Shown here: positions 9,305 through 24,300 of the stretch, in pieces
Layout: each line of letters starts with the position of its first letter
How positions within the stretch are numbered: position 1 is the first letter of the stretch
From: Bugula neritina
Lineage: Eukaryota > Bryozoa > Gymnolaemata > Cheilostomatida > Bugulidae
Direction: 5' to 3'
DNA: 64,000 nt
Assembly (NCBI GenBank): GCA_964035545.1
Contig: OZ037767.1
Span: 6,183,207 to 6,247,206, forward strand
Notes under the pieces: model-generated
Databases searched by the model: none
What the model was told of the DNA's origin: nothing
What the model saw: the letters and a program-made list of their open reading frames with translations, nothing else
Program-made: the position numbers and the translations under genes

Positions 9305-12300
9305 ATGCGCATTTATTTGCTCACATTTCATTGTTCACATGCATTTCAGTTGTTAGCTTTAAGCGCTATTGGGTAATTCCATTTTCTCTTCTTTATTATT
9401 CAATTTCTCTTCACTTTATTATAAAGAGCATTTATTTTGACTACAAACTAATTAGTTGAGCATATTTTATATGTATGTAAGTGAGTTATAAATACAATAG
9501 TTTTTACTATATTTCGTGATAGTTGAAAAATGGTGGTCAACTTTCATCTTTGAGAATAAATTTTTCATGGGCGGTACATATTGTAATGAAACTTTATTGT
9601 ATATTTTTCATGCCTATTTGTTATCTGTAGAGCAGTACTACAAAGACTTACCTATAGATTTCATGCAAATATTTATTTACAATTCAATCATTGAATTATG
9701 CTTTTTATAGCAACGCTAACCAAATATCATATTGGTAGATTTATGCAGTGTCCACAGAAGTTAAAAAATCAGTACTGGTTAGCAGGAAGCCAAGCTGCAT
9801 ATATTGTAAACCATATTATTGACCTCCTTTAAATAAAATCAATTTTCAACATTCTTTGTGAAGTAGTCATTTTATATTTTAATTGGTGAAGCAAATGCAC
9901 ACCTGGATGTATTGTAGGAAAAACATGCTATCTGCACAATATTTCTTTTACTTTGCTAATTTGTGCATAATTTCTATGTTGAAAGGTTAGTTTTTTATGT
10001 ACTACAGCCTAATTTTAATTATTTTGTTTTTTTTTGAAAAATACTTTCTGACATGTAAGTTAACAATGAATATGTTACATATTATAAGCTTGACTTTAAA
10101 ATGATAGCTATGTAGCATAAGTATCTTAGTTTAGTACAGGGCTGTCCTACAGTCAGCCCCAGGGCTGGATGTGGCCCCCAGACTGCATTTATGTGGCCCT
10201 CAAAGGCATGAAAATTAACTTATTTTTTACATTTTATATGAATTAGAGTGAAAAACACCTTTTAAATGTCTTATTTATACACATGCTACAAAATATGCAG
10301 TCGGCATTAACTATTGGGACTTTATTGTGTAACGAATAATAAGAATTTGTAATAGAATATTTTAAAAAATACTGAGGTTGTGGCCCTCAGCACAAGCTAA
10401 AGTTTACGATGTGGCCCTCGCCAGGAAATATACCCTTACTCTGCAAAGCTTGGATACTCCTGGTTTAGTAGTTTATCCCAACTCTAGTATTTCGGAAGTA
10501 TCTAAGCCTTTGTGTTCAGGTGACCAGGTACGAATACAATCAGCTGGAGATATCGTCTCGTTGAATGTTACGCCTCAATATGGAGACTTTTGGAGCTCGG
10601 CTTGGAAGTTGTGCATGACTCTTGGTAGAGATGACAGACTCGCAGTGAATACTAGCTCCCAGGATAGCGTCAAGTACAGCCATGCCACTGAAGAAGATGC
10701 GTTGGTGCTCATGGTAAGGGAACTGTTTGCATTTTCAGTCGGGCAATTTACTCCCACATTATATGTTACAGTGTTGTTCACTTACTACGTATTCGGGTAG
10801 GCCGTATTTGGATAGATCGTCTAGAACAGGGCTGTCCAACAGGCGGCCCGGGGGCCGGATCCGGCCCTCCAGCTATATTTGTGTGGCCCCCCAAGGTATA
10901 GCAAGTTACAAATTTTTGTTCATCAAATTTGCTAACTAGCCTGAAACAGCAGCACATAGGATAGTTGAAAGCATCCCACTAAGAATTTCTATTAAAATGT
11001 AGTTTAAGTTCTTCTACAATATTGTTCTGTGGGTGCCATGCGTGTTGCCTACTTGTCATTGTTTAGCCTGAGATCAAACTACAACTAATAACAGCAAGCT
11101 AGTCATTATAGTCTGTTAGCTAGCAAGCCTGTGACTTATAGTAATGTAGAAGCCTATATTATAGGCTCATCTCTACGTGTTCACTGAAGTGTGAAGTGAT
11201 GCACAGTGCTTACTACTTAAAAAGAAATATACCATTTCCCGTGTATAAATCCACAGTTTATATAAAATCTAAAAGTCATTGCTTTTTTTATTCAGATATC
11301 ATGTTTTCCTGCTAAGATATTTTACTGGTACTACAAAAATCAACTTTTGAGGCAAAATTAGCCAAAAATGTGCAGTTTTTTTCTATAACTTTGCAAAAGA
11401 ATGAAAAAATTCCAAAAAAGCTGCACTGAGAAAAAATAAGATTCACACCATAGTTTTTAAATTTTGATTCTAGTAGCCTTCAATTAAATAAGATTGTTTT
11501 TACTGGTACTGAATTTTTACACAGTTACAATGCAAACCTCAGCAAAGGCAGTTGCAGCTAAAAAGTTGCCCATAGCTATCCTGTGCAGACAGATATTTCA
11601 AAGACATTTAATCAGGACAGGCCATATAGAAACAAGACTTTTTTGAAAGTATAACTGAGATCTCACTTTTATTGACTGTATTGTGAAAGATAAGTAGTTG
11701 AAGAATATCTGGCACACTTCACTTATGCAGTACTAAAATATTCTTATATATGTTAGTTTTCATTTACATACTGTTTTAAGGTTAGATGCCTAAACAATTT
11801 TGTTTTATAATGAATTTTGTGCGAGTATGTACTGAAATAATTTGGGATTTGTGATGGCCTTGACCTTTGACTGCTTGTTAGATGCTGCGCTGCGCTGCAC
11901 TGGCTTGAAGGTTTGAACTTTGAACTTTCAATTTTCAGTCAAATGAAATACACAAAATAAATACTACACTTCACTCACTAGTCAGCACTTAGTCCAGCAA
12001 CTAAGGGTTATATGTTCTGATACGAAACCAGATATTAACAGAATTGTTCAAGGCAAACAGTACACACTGTGTACTCACAAGTGTTTCACTGATGGTTGTA
12101 AAATATAACTATACTGATATGAGTACAGACTCTTAGCACTGGCACATCTTGTTTAAATTTGCATGTACAATCATGAATATATACCTTGTATGAATATATA
12201 TGTATAATTTTTTATGCACAAACATAAATGCATATATAATTATTGATTATTAAAGTAATAAAAATGAAATGTTTCTTGTTTACCTATTTTAATTAAATGC

Positions 12301-15300
12301 ATATATACACACATACACACATAAATAATATATATCTATTCAAATATGTTATGATTTTAATAAACATGCAAAGCCTAGCCCTCGCTTATAATTACAATAC
12401 ATATGGCCTGCAGATGTTTAATGAATCTTGAAAATTTATTTTAAAAACAAAAAAAATGTTGTGGCCCCCAGCTCAAGCTAAAACTTGCAGACTGGCCCTT
12501 GGTCTGAAAAGGTTGGACACCCCTGGTCTAGAAGATTATTACATGTTTCATGCAAGTTTCTTTTATCAAATTTAATGAACTGTATTCGTGGTTATTTATG
12601 CTGCCAAATTTTCGAATATTTGTGACATGTTCTCAGTGTCAAAAGTTGGTATTTTCGTACTTATGTACTCATCTGCTTGCATACTTATTTACTTCTATAT
12701 TTACTTGACTACTTCTGTAAAATATTTCCCCCCACTGGGAATCGAACCTTAAACCTTCAGCTTGCAAACTACAGTGCTTACTATTATGGTTATACCATGG
12801 GTGCTACTTGGCAATATCAACTCTGCAATTTACATACTTATGTACTTACCTTTAAGGTTCCATGGCTTCTTACATGCTTATGCACTTGTACTTGTAAAAT
12901 TTAAGCGTTTTATTGGGTCAAATTAGCTATGCTATACTCTGATGACTTGAATGCCATTTCAGGGCGACCAAGGTTCAGGTGATAATGCTAGCCAGTTGTT
13001 AGAGAAAGTTGGATTTCATTTAAACAAAGCAGAAAATGGAGCCACTACAATTCAGATAGTCCAGACAAAACTCAATATATCTAATGGTGACTTAGGTACA
13101 AACCCGAATCTTTATAATAATTTTCTTAATTTATGTTTTTTTACTGATTCAGAATATCCTTCAATGTCCGGGCTCAAACTACTGTCATCCCACCATAAGC
13201 AACTGCCTTTCTATTGTGTATTTTGAGATGTCTATAATTTTATGAACATCAATTAAATTTTACTGGTGTAATAGATATTTTCTGACTCATTTCTACTTAT
13301 TTTTATAAGTTTTATTTTATTTCAGAATTTAATTTTTTTTCTTGCAAAACTTGGTACCAAAAACAGTTAAACTGGTACGAAGTTTATTGACTGAATTATT
13401 ATTATATATCTTATATTTCATTTATTCATTATCAACACATTGTTCTCTTAATACTTTAGATATATGGATAAGCAGTGATTTGCTATCTGTTGATAATATT
13501 GATTTCACATCCTGTATTGAACATCAAGAGCATGAGCTGCAGAATACATGGAAAGCTACAGTTGAAAGTAATGATGGGCATTTAAACAACTTTGAAGTTC
13601 ATAATGCAATACCTGAATATAGTCCAAGTAAAGCGCAGGTATATCACTATTCATATTCTGAATAAATTTATGTCATGCGTGTTTATGTATGTTCAAACTG
13701 GAAACAGCATTTTCCGGTTTGATATACATATAGTTAGCAAGCTATTAAATACTGTAAGTGTGTACATAATAGATTTTACCAGCTTTGCTTGCATATAATG
13801 TAGCTGGTAGTTTATGATGCTGACGTAAGCTGCCAATCACTGACTAAGTTTATTTTCGATATTTTTGAGTTCAATTATTCTAACTTCAGATGCTATGATC
13901 CTATTTTGAAAACTTATTTCTTTAATATGGAAAGAATCAGCATTGTGCAATTTGCTTTGCAAAAATTTGACTACTGAATTAGGACTAGATTTATTGGTAA
14001 ACTAAAGTGCTTGTTTCACTTTCAGGTTTAGTTGAAGTTTGCATTTTGAACAAACATACAGCTTATTCTATATCAATCTTGCATCAAGGTAGCATGTTTT
14101 CACTAATATCCTGTTTTGAGATTAATATTCAACACTTGCTGAAGTTTATTTATTATTTCGACTCTTCCAATAAAGTAACTGCTTGCACTAGGAAGTATGT
14201 TGTTTACAGTATTTTTATTACCAATTGATTTTAAACAGTTACAAAGCTTCATGCTCACTCACTCTATTTTGAAATTTTATGCATTTATTGATTTCACTAA
14301 TTTTGTTTTCTATGTTGCTTCCTTTTTAGAAATTGAATAATTGGGTTTTACTAGATTAGAATCTACATTTAGGAGCAGTAGAGAGAACGTGAGGTAGTCT
14401 AAGTTCTCTAATTCTTTTTATTCATTTTTGGTTTGGGATGCAGGTTGAAATGTTTGCGAGAACATAACTTCTTATTATGCTACATTTCTAATCTAGATCA
14501 CAGGCTTTTTCGATTTCTCTATTACTGCACCTACTTCAGGATCCATACCTGTAAAATTGAATTGATTGATGTAGCTAGGTTTTGCATATAATAATTTTTC
14601 ACGTTTTGCTGAAAAATAGAAAAGTAAGCTATTGTTGCTATTGTCCCAACAAGTTTACCACTTGAACAATATGTTGAAATGAGCTAGTCAACAACTGGAC
14701 TTGTCAACAGTTGAACTTGTCAACAACTGGACTTGTCAACAGTTGAACTTGTCAACAACTGGACTTGTCAACAGTTGAACTTGTCAACAACTGGGCTTGT
14801 CAACAGTTGAACTTGTCAACAACTGGACTTAAACGCTGAAAATTCTGCCCCTCCAGACCAACAAATAAAGCACAAACATATTTTCTTTCTTTACATGTTG
14901 TTAAAAAACGACATGTACGATTTGCTATGCACTTTTGATTTAGCTTGTAATTTATGCACAACGTTGAATAGAAAAAAACTATCCCAAAGAGCTAAAATTA
15001 TATATTTAACATTGAATGAGATAGACTGCAGTAAAACAATGGATATCTTGCTGCTCATTCTATATATTCACCCATTTCTACAAACTATTATCAATTTTAT
15101 ATGATAGTTTTTTTAAAATTGCAGGTGTATTTGAAGCATTATAACCTACTAGCTGTTTTACTTGTAGTTGAAACGTTATTTCTCTGATGTAACCCAATAA
15201 AAATAAACTTTTCAGTAGTATTATAACTATATTTTACTTTTTCTATGTCTATGTAGATTGTAGCGGAGAAACTGGGCAATGAAACTGTTTACCTAATAAA

Positions 15301-18300
15301 GAATTTAGGGCTATACGGAGATTGTGTGCAAGGTGTAGGTATGACAGTGTGTAACTCAGTTGTCTCCTCTCTGTCATATGGTGATGACATTTCTATCAGT
15401 GGACCCAATGCTCTTCTCTCTTCGAGGACAGCTTGTAATGGTTGGTTGTTTATTATACATATTTTCATTTTCAGCAGCTTATAACTATCTATCAGTGAAT
15501 GTTATATCAGTTTCTCTCTCTCTCTCACTATAGTTAATATTTGAATTTCTGGTGCTGCAGGTGCAGGGGTCAAACTCTCTCCAAGTGCTACTCAAGTGAC
15601 CTTTCACTCATTAGTAGAAGGAAATTCGGATGACAAGACTTTCTGCTTGACACTATCATATGACAATGATGCTATGGCTGTTGATATGGACATGTACCTA
15701 ACTTTCTCTTACTCCAGTCAAGTGGTTTTCAGTTTAATCCTTTCAGCCAATGAGTATGTGTAATTTTATATTGTAACTAATGATACCATTCCCTAGTTTT
15801 GTTTTTTTTTATATTATTAATTAATCAACACGTTAAAAAGCTGATGGCTTCTCTGCTATTTTTGACTAGCTTCACGGTTATTGTTATGTAAAAATACTCA
15901 GTGCTTAGTCTGACAAGCCATTTTCTTTTGTTTTACAGGATAGTTATTAAAGTTGCGTGTGACACTAGCTCACCCAGTCACAAAATAGAAGTTAGCTCGT
16001 ATACGGCTAGCTGGTTTCAAGTTTGTCTGGGATTTACTGGTAAGACATTTGAATGGTACTAACCAGATTCGGATATTTTGTTCTAGTTTTTTATTTTATC
16101 TTCTGCAGGTCGTCTAATTGAAGTAAGGCTGGTCTTATCACCCTAAAACACTGCTTTATTCCATAATATGGTGAATTAGGCAAGTGAGAAAAGCTCCAAA
16201 TATTATTGGGAGTTTTTTCTCAGGCGCCTAAAATTGTAAAAAAACCTAAAAATATTTTGCAACATAACAATTTTTAAGAAATTAAAAGAAAAATTGCTTA
16301 AACCATTTTTAAATAAGCTGTAAAATTAATTTTTCAATGATTTTATTTAAATTTTGCTACTTTGGAAAGATATTTGATTGGTTTTGTTGCAAATTTCAGA
16401 AATTTTTTTCTGTTTTACAGCAAGTTTTACACACAATACACACATGTTTATAATAATATACTAAGTAATACATGAATGTACTCTTTTTATCAGATGACCA
16501 GTTGCATGTTGTGACACCTCAAGAAACCCAATCATTTGGGTATGACTTGCCATGTGAAAAGCTGGTTGGTGCAGGTGCTCTAACTATAGCCCTGGAGAGT
16601 AGTGCTAAACTTTATCCTGGCTATTACCTGCTACTATCTGACATTAACGTGAGTTCAATTTAAGCTTTGGTTTTAAATGCAAGTCTTGCTATTGAAATAA
16701 TTTTAGACAATTGTATGCGGTTTTTTAAACATTGAATTTTATAAAAGATAAAACTATAAGATTTAAGTTGTAACAAAACTGTTTTTCGAAAACTTTCAAA
16801 CGCTAAATATATTTACAAAATAATAAATTGATTCTTACAAATATGAGTTTATTCAACTGTAAGACTGTATTAAAAAGAATTTTAATTGAACAGGTTTTGT
16901 AAAGACTAGTTTGGATGAACTTTTTGAGACAAATATAGTTTTGATAGAAGTCAATAAAATTAAATTAATGCGGCATTTCGCCCTTTAATTAGTAATTATA
17001 TGTGAACTGTTAGTGTGAAGCTGGTATTTTCAAAGGAGGGCTGAAGCAATGCATGAGTAGTTTCTACCAGCTTCAATTCACTGACTATACATTTTATAGT
17101 TGAAGCGTTTTGCATCTTCCTTGATGACGAAAATATGTTTTCAATATAAAGTGATTGCATTCAATTTGAGATAATGCATGTGTACAGTATCAGAAATCTG
17201 CTAGTGGAGCAGCTGTAGTGTAGTGATTAGAATGTTGCCCTAGCAAAACACTAGGTCAGTGGTGTTAAGAAGAGCATCCAGTCATAATTGCTCTTGTGCC
17301 TCATGTGAGTAAGTCCTTAGCCCACTTTAAAAGAAACATTGCAATCAGGAATTTCTCACAGGGATAGCAGCTATAAACTTGATAGTGTGGGTTTCAGAAC
17401 TCTGCTGGTATCAACACCTCAACCAACTCACATTTTTCACGTTCACGGTTATTCAGGTCTTTAAAGGGTTTCCACTGACAGAGATGCTAAACTGTGACTT
17501 TGCTGACAGATATACTGGCGGTATGCTCTTTAGATGGAGAGACAGGAAAATTTCATCATCAGATTCTGACTTTATCGTCAGCAGTCGACCCAATCCCAGA
17601 GGTGACTAAACTTGTTTTAGGGCAGTATAATGACTTGCAGTGTTTGCAGCTGTATTGTGGAATATGTGGCTGTTTTTCACTTTCTACATGAAACACATCT
17701 TAGCTAATTGGATAAACATCGGACAGCTTTTGTTGTGACTTTTGCTAGAATTCATATATCACGGACTCCTAAAATGGCCAATTTATTATTTATATACAAT
17801 ATTGTTGTCATCTACGATTCGTAGAACTATGTGTAAATCACATTTGACACACATTGAGCAGCTTTTGTTGAATCTTCTGTTAGAAATAATGTATCACAGA
17901 CTCCTAAAATGGTCAATTTATTATTTATATACAATATTTTGATAACTTTTTGTCAACATTGAGAAAAGCTTCCACTAACCTCTAATATGACTATGAGATT
18001 GATTTTCTACTTTTTCTGTAGATTTGTCCAAATTGCCAGGGCCGTTGGTATTGTGCGAATACTATGGTTCTGGTGAGGGCTACACCACCACCGCCCCAAC
18101 ACTGTGTTATGTTAATGCCGAGAGCTACTGCAGCATGATAATTTATGACCTGCCATCTGTGCACAGTCCCTACTGTTTCTCTAACAGCTACAGTAAAAAT
18201 GTTTATGCTGATGACTACTTCATAGGTAACATTTCCAAGTGTTTTATATAACAATTACTATTCCACATACTTCACATTGCTGCTGTACCCTGAAAATGAA

Positions 18301-21300
18301 ATAAGTTAGTTGCTATATAAAGTCTACTGTTTACTGAAGCTTGCCAAAGTTGCAACTAGGTGTTGGTAATCTTTTGAAAAACATTTTATTATAATTAATG
18401 TCTATTATTTTGTTTTAATAATCAAAAGAACATAAAATAACATCTTTTATTCGTTGTAAATTTCCCCTAAACTACAACTGTAAACGTTGATCACACTATT
18501 TCTAATAGCAATGAGTAATGAAAATTAAATAAAATATTATATTTCATATAATTCCTAGTTTGTTGGCTATGCCCATTCATTAAAGTTTATAATATTGATT
18601 TACTCTATTTCACGAATAGCAATGGATGACGCTGCGTCAGCTGAGACTATGATGTATAAGAATTACCATGTACTGCCGTCTACAAAGTATATATTTACAT
18701 CAGAGGACAACGTGACGTACACTACGTCTGCTAACGCTACTCAGTGTGTAGATAACTTCAATGACTCATCAATGATTGCATACGACTACCTCACACACGT
18801 CTGCATGAGTATATCAACTGAATTGATTGACACGGCCAGATTAGAGAGAAGCTACTACTCCACCATGTTTCTGCCATCACTGGGTATTAATTACTACTGT
18901 ATTGTTGAAGGAAACACATTAGACTGTATAAATGAAGCGAATATGGCTTCGAGAGTTTTGAAATAACGGCAAAGCATATTTAACTTGGAATTGCTATATA
19001 TTGTAGTATTGACTTTAAATTTGCTCATAACATGAGTAACAACTTTCTATGATAATGCAATTTCAAGTATGATTATTTTGAATGTAACATGTAATATATA
19101 TGTCACTATTACTTGTTTATGTTTTAATATGAGATATTCATACATACTGATACGTATGTCTTATTTTTTTCCTTATGTTGCAATGTGAGATATTCATGTA
19201 TACTGATATGTTTATAGTGCATGCTCACACAAACTCCACGCATATAATTATGCAATACTTCCATTCCTATTTGCAGAGTTGTTGGAGGAGAGAGCAAGAT
19301 TTGGCTCCAATTCCAGTTACTTTCAGCAGTTTTTAGAGACTACACAATATCAGTTTGCTATTGCAGATGATCTTTGTATTAACGGACAACCTTACTTCTT
19401 TAAGAAGTAAGTTTCAATTTCGTTTTTGATTCACATTTGATTTGCTATTCATTACTTGCATTTCCATTAAAACCAAAGATCTATTAAATATGTTTATAGT
19501 TTGTACCAATGAAATTAGAAAACTGTATTTGTTTCATTTTTCATGGTGTAATATAGTGCTCACATAGGTTTGGTTTACAATGCAGATAACAGTTAGCTTT
19601 TAGTGGGAAAGCCATGCGTTAAAATGTAAATATAGTTTACTTTACATAACTGTCTGTGATTTCTTTGTAGGGTGAGAGTTGTCTGCCATTGCTAATCTTG
19701 CAAATAAAATGTTTAGGATTTTAGGTAGTAGAATAATAATTTGTATTGCACTCATTCCTTGCAGAAACTCGACTCTGCTTGAGTGTGGCATGTTGTGTCT
19801 GGTGGAGGCCAGGTGTATTTACTTCCAGGCTGCATACTACAGCGGCAGCAGCTGTTCTTTGTTTGCTGCCAACGCCCCATGTGGCCAGACCGAGGGGTCG
19901 TATGTCAGCAACCAACCTCTATGGAACAACCCCTACTATAGACGATTCAATAAGAAAGGTTAAATGTGTTTACACATGTTAAGCATAAACTGAATTGTAA
20001 CACTCATTTGTTTTCTGTGTTAGGAACATCCAGCAAATCAACTAGTAGGTTTGTTATTTAAGACAAATGTCATCAAGATATTTGTCCTAAAACCTCAAAG
20101 CCGTAAGGCTTCAAAACACTTTTGTAAAGTGCTCGCATTTCTGTAAATTTGATATAGGATCAAGTCATAAATTTGTTTAATGGCTTCTATTCACTAAAGT
20201 GCCTTCATTTTATACACACATTATTTTATTATGCATGTAATCAACCCCTGACTGCTAATTAGCACTTACAGATAAGTAAGTTGATATAGCTTGTATTTAA
20301 CTCCAGGCTGTTATCTGGTAATGGTTACTGGTGGTACTAGACAAGACCTCTAGTTTATTCTAATATTCTTTACTCTGGAAGATATATTAGTTTTTTTTTT
20401 CTAAAGCACCCAGCATTATAGACTTAAAAGCTATTTTCACATTTTCACACATGTGTTTAGAAGTTGCATTCCCTTGCAGAGTGCAACTCTAATGAGATGC
20501 TGGTGTATGGAGTCTGTGTGAAGAGACAAAGTCAGAAATCTGGAAAACAACTTCTCAGTGTTTCCACCAGAAGTTTCTTGCATCTGGTAGCAGCCCTCGT
20601 TGGCACATATGCTGAGGGCATGCTGGTCAAAATAAATTTACAGATAAGTATGTACAGGTCAAAGGTCATATTCCCATCAGTTTACAGTGACCTTTGTATG
20701 CGACCTTCAAAACATAATTTGGTTCAGCATTTAATTGGAAGTAGGTTATGCACTGTGTGCTAAGTCTACTTGTGAATGCTCAGTCTTCCCTTGTATCGAT
20801 TCTACATTTTATGCTTTTCTATTGTATATTTTACCATGAATGGTATACTTACAGTTACTATGTTATTATAAAAACACACAACTGCTTACTCTGACAGATT
20901 GTCTCCTTATTATCACTATCATTTTACTATTAGAAAGACTGTAATATCGTTTCTTGAAATAATTACAAGTTGGATAAATCAAGGTATTTATATTTGGCTG
21001 GATATTGCAGGGAGTTACAACTCCTGTAGAGAAACTGATGGGTTGGGTTTCTACTACTTTGACCAGAGGTTTAGATTCTGTTCAAATGAAGGTTTGTATT
21101 TTTAAACAGTTGTGTTCACTTTTTTTGTTAATTTGTTGATCGTAAATATTTTTTGAATGCGATTTTGGCAGTTGAATATTTGCTTATGTACATTGCACTA
21201 CAGCATGTTTTTTTCCACAAGAGGTTGATGCAAACCTATTTTGAGAACTTAGATGATTAATTTGAACTAAATACCATTAATTAAAAGTGAGATATTCAAA

Positions 21301-24300
21301 GACCAATGAGCTGTTAAAATATGTATAAGTATTATATAATAAAATGGTAGCTGCTAAGCTTAGGTATAAGCTGTCTATTAAACCATGGGTTTAATTATAT
21401 ACAACTTCGCCCATCTTGTCTAGCTATTTTATATCCCTATCTATTGTTGTAAAATGTATTGTCGTCATATTTGGAAAGTTAATAAAAAACTGTAATGACA
21501 GTGTTTTGAAAATTATAAGAGCTTAACTCATAAATGCGTTGAATGCACCATGTTTTAGTTGCACCTACTTTCTTTATGCCTGGATTGGCTGGAATGCATT
21601 TTGCTAGATATAAGACAACTAATGGTTCACAAAGGAATCTCAAAGACACGCCAGATAGCATGTGAGTATAGCTAGCATGTGGTAGTAGCATTTGCTTTAA
21701 GCTATTCAATTTACCTGTAACCATGACTACAAGTCACCTTCACCTAGCCAATCAGAATTCTAGCTACTGACATGATGTTTGAAAACTAACCTGACTAGTT
21801 GAAATCCAAGTAGTCTACAAAATAACTCATCTTAGCTTCCTAACCTGCAGTTTGGGATCTAATTTTATTTTTAATATAACATATTAACATGCTTTATATA
21901 TTTTAATTATCTAAATACTGTATAGTATATTGTGTTGTTTTAATGTAATAAAATGAAATTATAATAATTTCTATAATACAGTATCTTTATTTGTTTTTGA
22001 CTTCGGATGATTCTTTAGTTGTGCACATTTCTGTTTAAAAATGTAATTTATATTTTCAAGGGGAATATACTTATATTCAGTGATGGATAGCAGCTCCTTG
22101 TTTACATTTCCTCTCCAAAGTTGGGGGTTTCATCAGACTATATACACACTATCCGGGCAGGACCAATTAGCGGCTGCAGTAGTAGATGATACTACTATTA
22201 TCTCTCAAGCCGAACTCTATGTCTGGCTTAGATATGCAACTTTCTCTGCCTCAGATGGAGATGAGGCATGTACACACAGTTTAATATCATCTTCCATGTG
22301 CATGCCATTAGTTTAACGCTCCTTGTAGCCTACTTTACCTATAACGTGTTAGAAACATTAAACAATGTTTCTTTTGCCAAGATACTCTGTAAAGCTGTTT
22401 ATTCGACATGTTACAGGAAAGAAATGGGGTAGTTGTGAATCTGGGTGTGTGGTTTAAACTCTCTGTGGAGTGGATCTCAAAGTTTCAGGTGCCTAAAGTT
22501 ATTATATAATATATGCGTTGTGAATGTACTAACTGTAGTGGTGCTGTACTTTATACAATCTGTTGCCAATTTTATAAATATGATTTTATGGATTGACTCA
22601 TCATCTACATAAATTTGGTAAAATAAAACAAATAAGATATAAATTATATAAACATTTCAACCTTTTGCTGTTCAGATTACTTAGATCAAATGTTAGCCAG
22701 CTAAAATATGCACCAATCTTCAGTTATAAAATTCAATACTAAAAGTACTTTTATAAAGGGGCATTCACTAAAGTAATTTTTTGAGGTTTAACTTAATCAT
22801 TCAATAAACTGGAAAGGTTTACAGTTTTAGCTCCAAAAAATATTTTTATCAATATTTTTATTATTAGATTTCAAGAGAAAAAGTGACAGAGTTTTGATCT
22901 TAGTAATGAAACTATGAGTTTCTATTCCGGTGTATTTCCTTCTCAATATCCATAAGGCTGGTTTATCATATGTTAGTATTTTGGTACAGCAGAAGCCGAG
23001 ATATGTTCTGGAAGTAGGTGAGACTCACACCGGAGATCCTCTACGTCTGTCTACACAGTATATAGATCCTGATAGATGGTACTTGGTACACGCCTTCTCT
23101 AACTCCTCCCTCACCACGCTGACGTAAGTATGCTGACTCAGCTGCCTCTGTTCTAGCTTTGCGGTTCTTGACTTATTAAGAATTCAATAGGTAACTGGTA
23201 GTACAAAGGAGCAGCCGCAGTCTAGAAGTTAGAGCGCTGGCCTAGAAAACATGAGGTCAGTTGTTCAATCTTTAGTAAAAACCATTGTCTATGTTAGCAA
23301 GAGCATTCAGTCATAATTGCTTCTTTGTAATAATATTGAAAAGGTCTTTAGCCAGCTTTAAAAACCCCTTTCCACCAGGGGTTTCTCTAAGGAGTGGCGA
23401 CTATAAACTCACATAAGTTTTTTCCTGCTATATTATGTTCTACTTTAGTATATAGTATAACTTTAGTTGAAAGTAATCAATTGAGCTGAAGACTTTATTG
23501 CTTGAGACATATTGAAAACTTTCTTAAAAACAAACACTAAGTATTCAACTCTGTCAATCTGAAGTTAACTCATGAAATTGATTTAAAATTACCAGCTTTT
23601 ATTTTATTCAACACTTTAAATTTTCGCTTTTTTGTACTCATGTTCATAATAAATTGCATTTTATAATATTGTTTTATTCTATGTCATCATCTATTAGAAT
23701 GTATTGTACAGCAATATTATCTCTCTCTCTACAGCGTCCGTAGCCAAGATGGAGTAGATTACCAGAAACTGGAGGATCCACGAGGGATCAATGAGAATAG
23801 ATATGCACCAGACTTCTTTGAGCTCAAATTTAGAGGGCAGATGAGTTGTCTTATCCTGTACTACAACAGTAACCCACAACCTATACCTCTACATCAAATG
23901 GCAAACAGGTGTACTGGTGGCTACAAATGTATGCAATAGAAAGTTTTCTATGACCATAATTGTCTTTTAATGCATACCGTGTTTTGAACTTATGTGTCTG
24001 TGAACATTATTATTTGTCTTGACAGCTATCAGCTATTGGGTTTCAGTTTTACCATTTTCTTATTTCAGAATATGACTGCTCACTATTAACAGTTTGTTCT
24101 AAAGTTTTACTGCAGTTTTCAACATTTATGTTGAGCTTTGTCATGAATATTTATGTTGCAAATTAATGAATCTATGTTTTGACATTTTTAGTTAGGGAAG
24201 ACTACAAGAATGTTGGTGATGAATCCAGCTTTATTTTGAAGAATTTATCTGCTTTTATTCACAACAGTATTGCCATTAGCTTTCCCCCAGCTACATGGAG

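Noticed and set aside
10575-10781. Minus-strand ORF over exon 2 of the large gene
   Set aside because: Antisense shadow with no splice or start support.
14687-14829. CRISPR-like regular repeats
   Set aside because: Contiguous tandem minisatellite without unique spacers, in eukaryotic intron sequence.
19721-19982. Alternative-frame ORFs over exon 13 of the large gene
   Set aside because: The phase-consistent frame gives the Cys-rich PAN-like sequence; the others are shadows.
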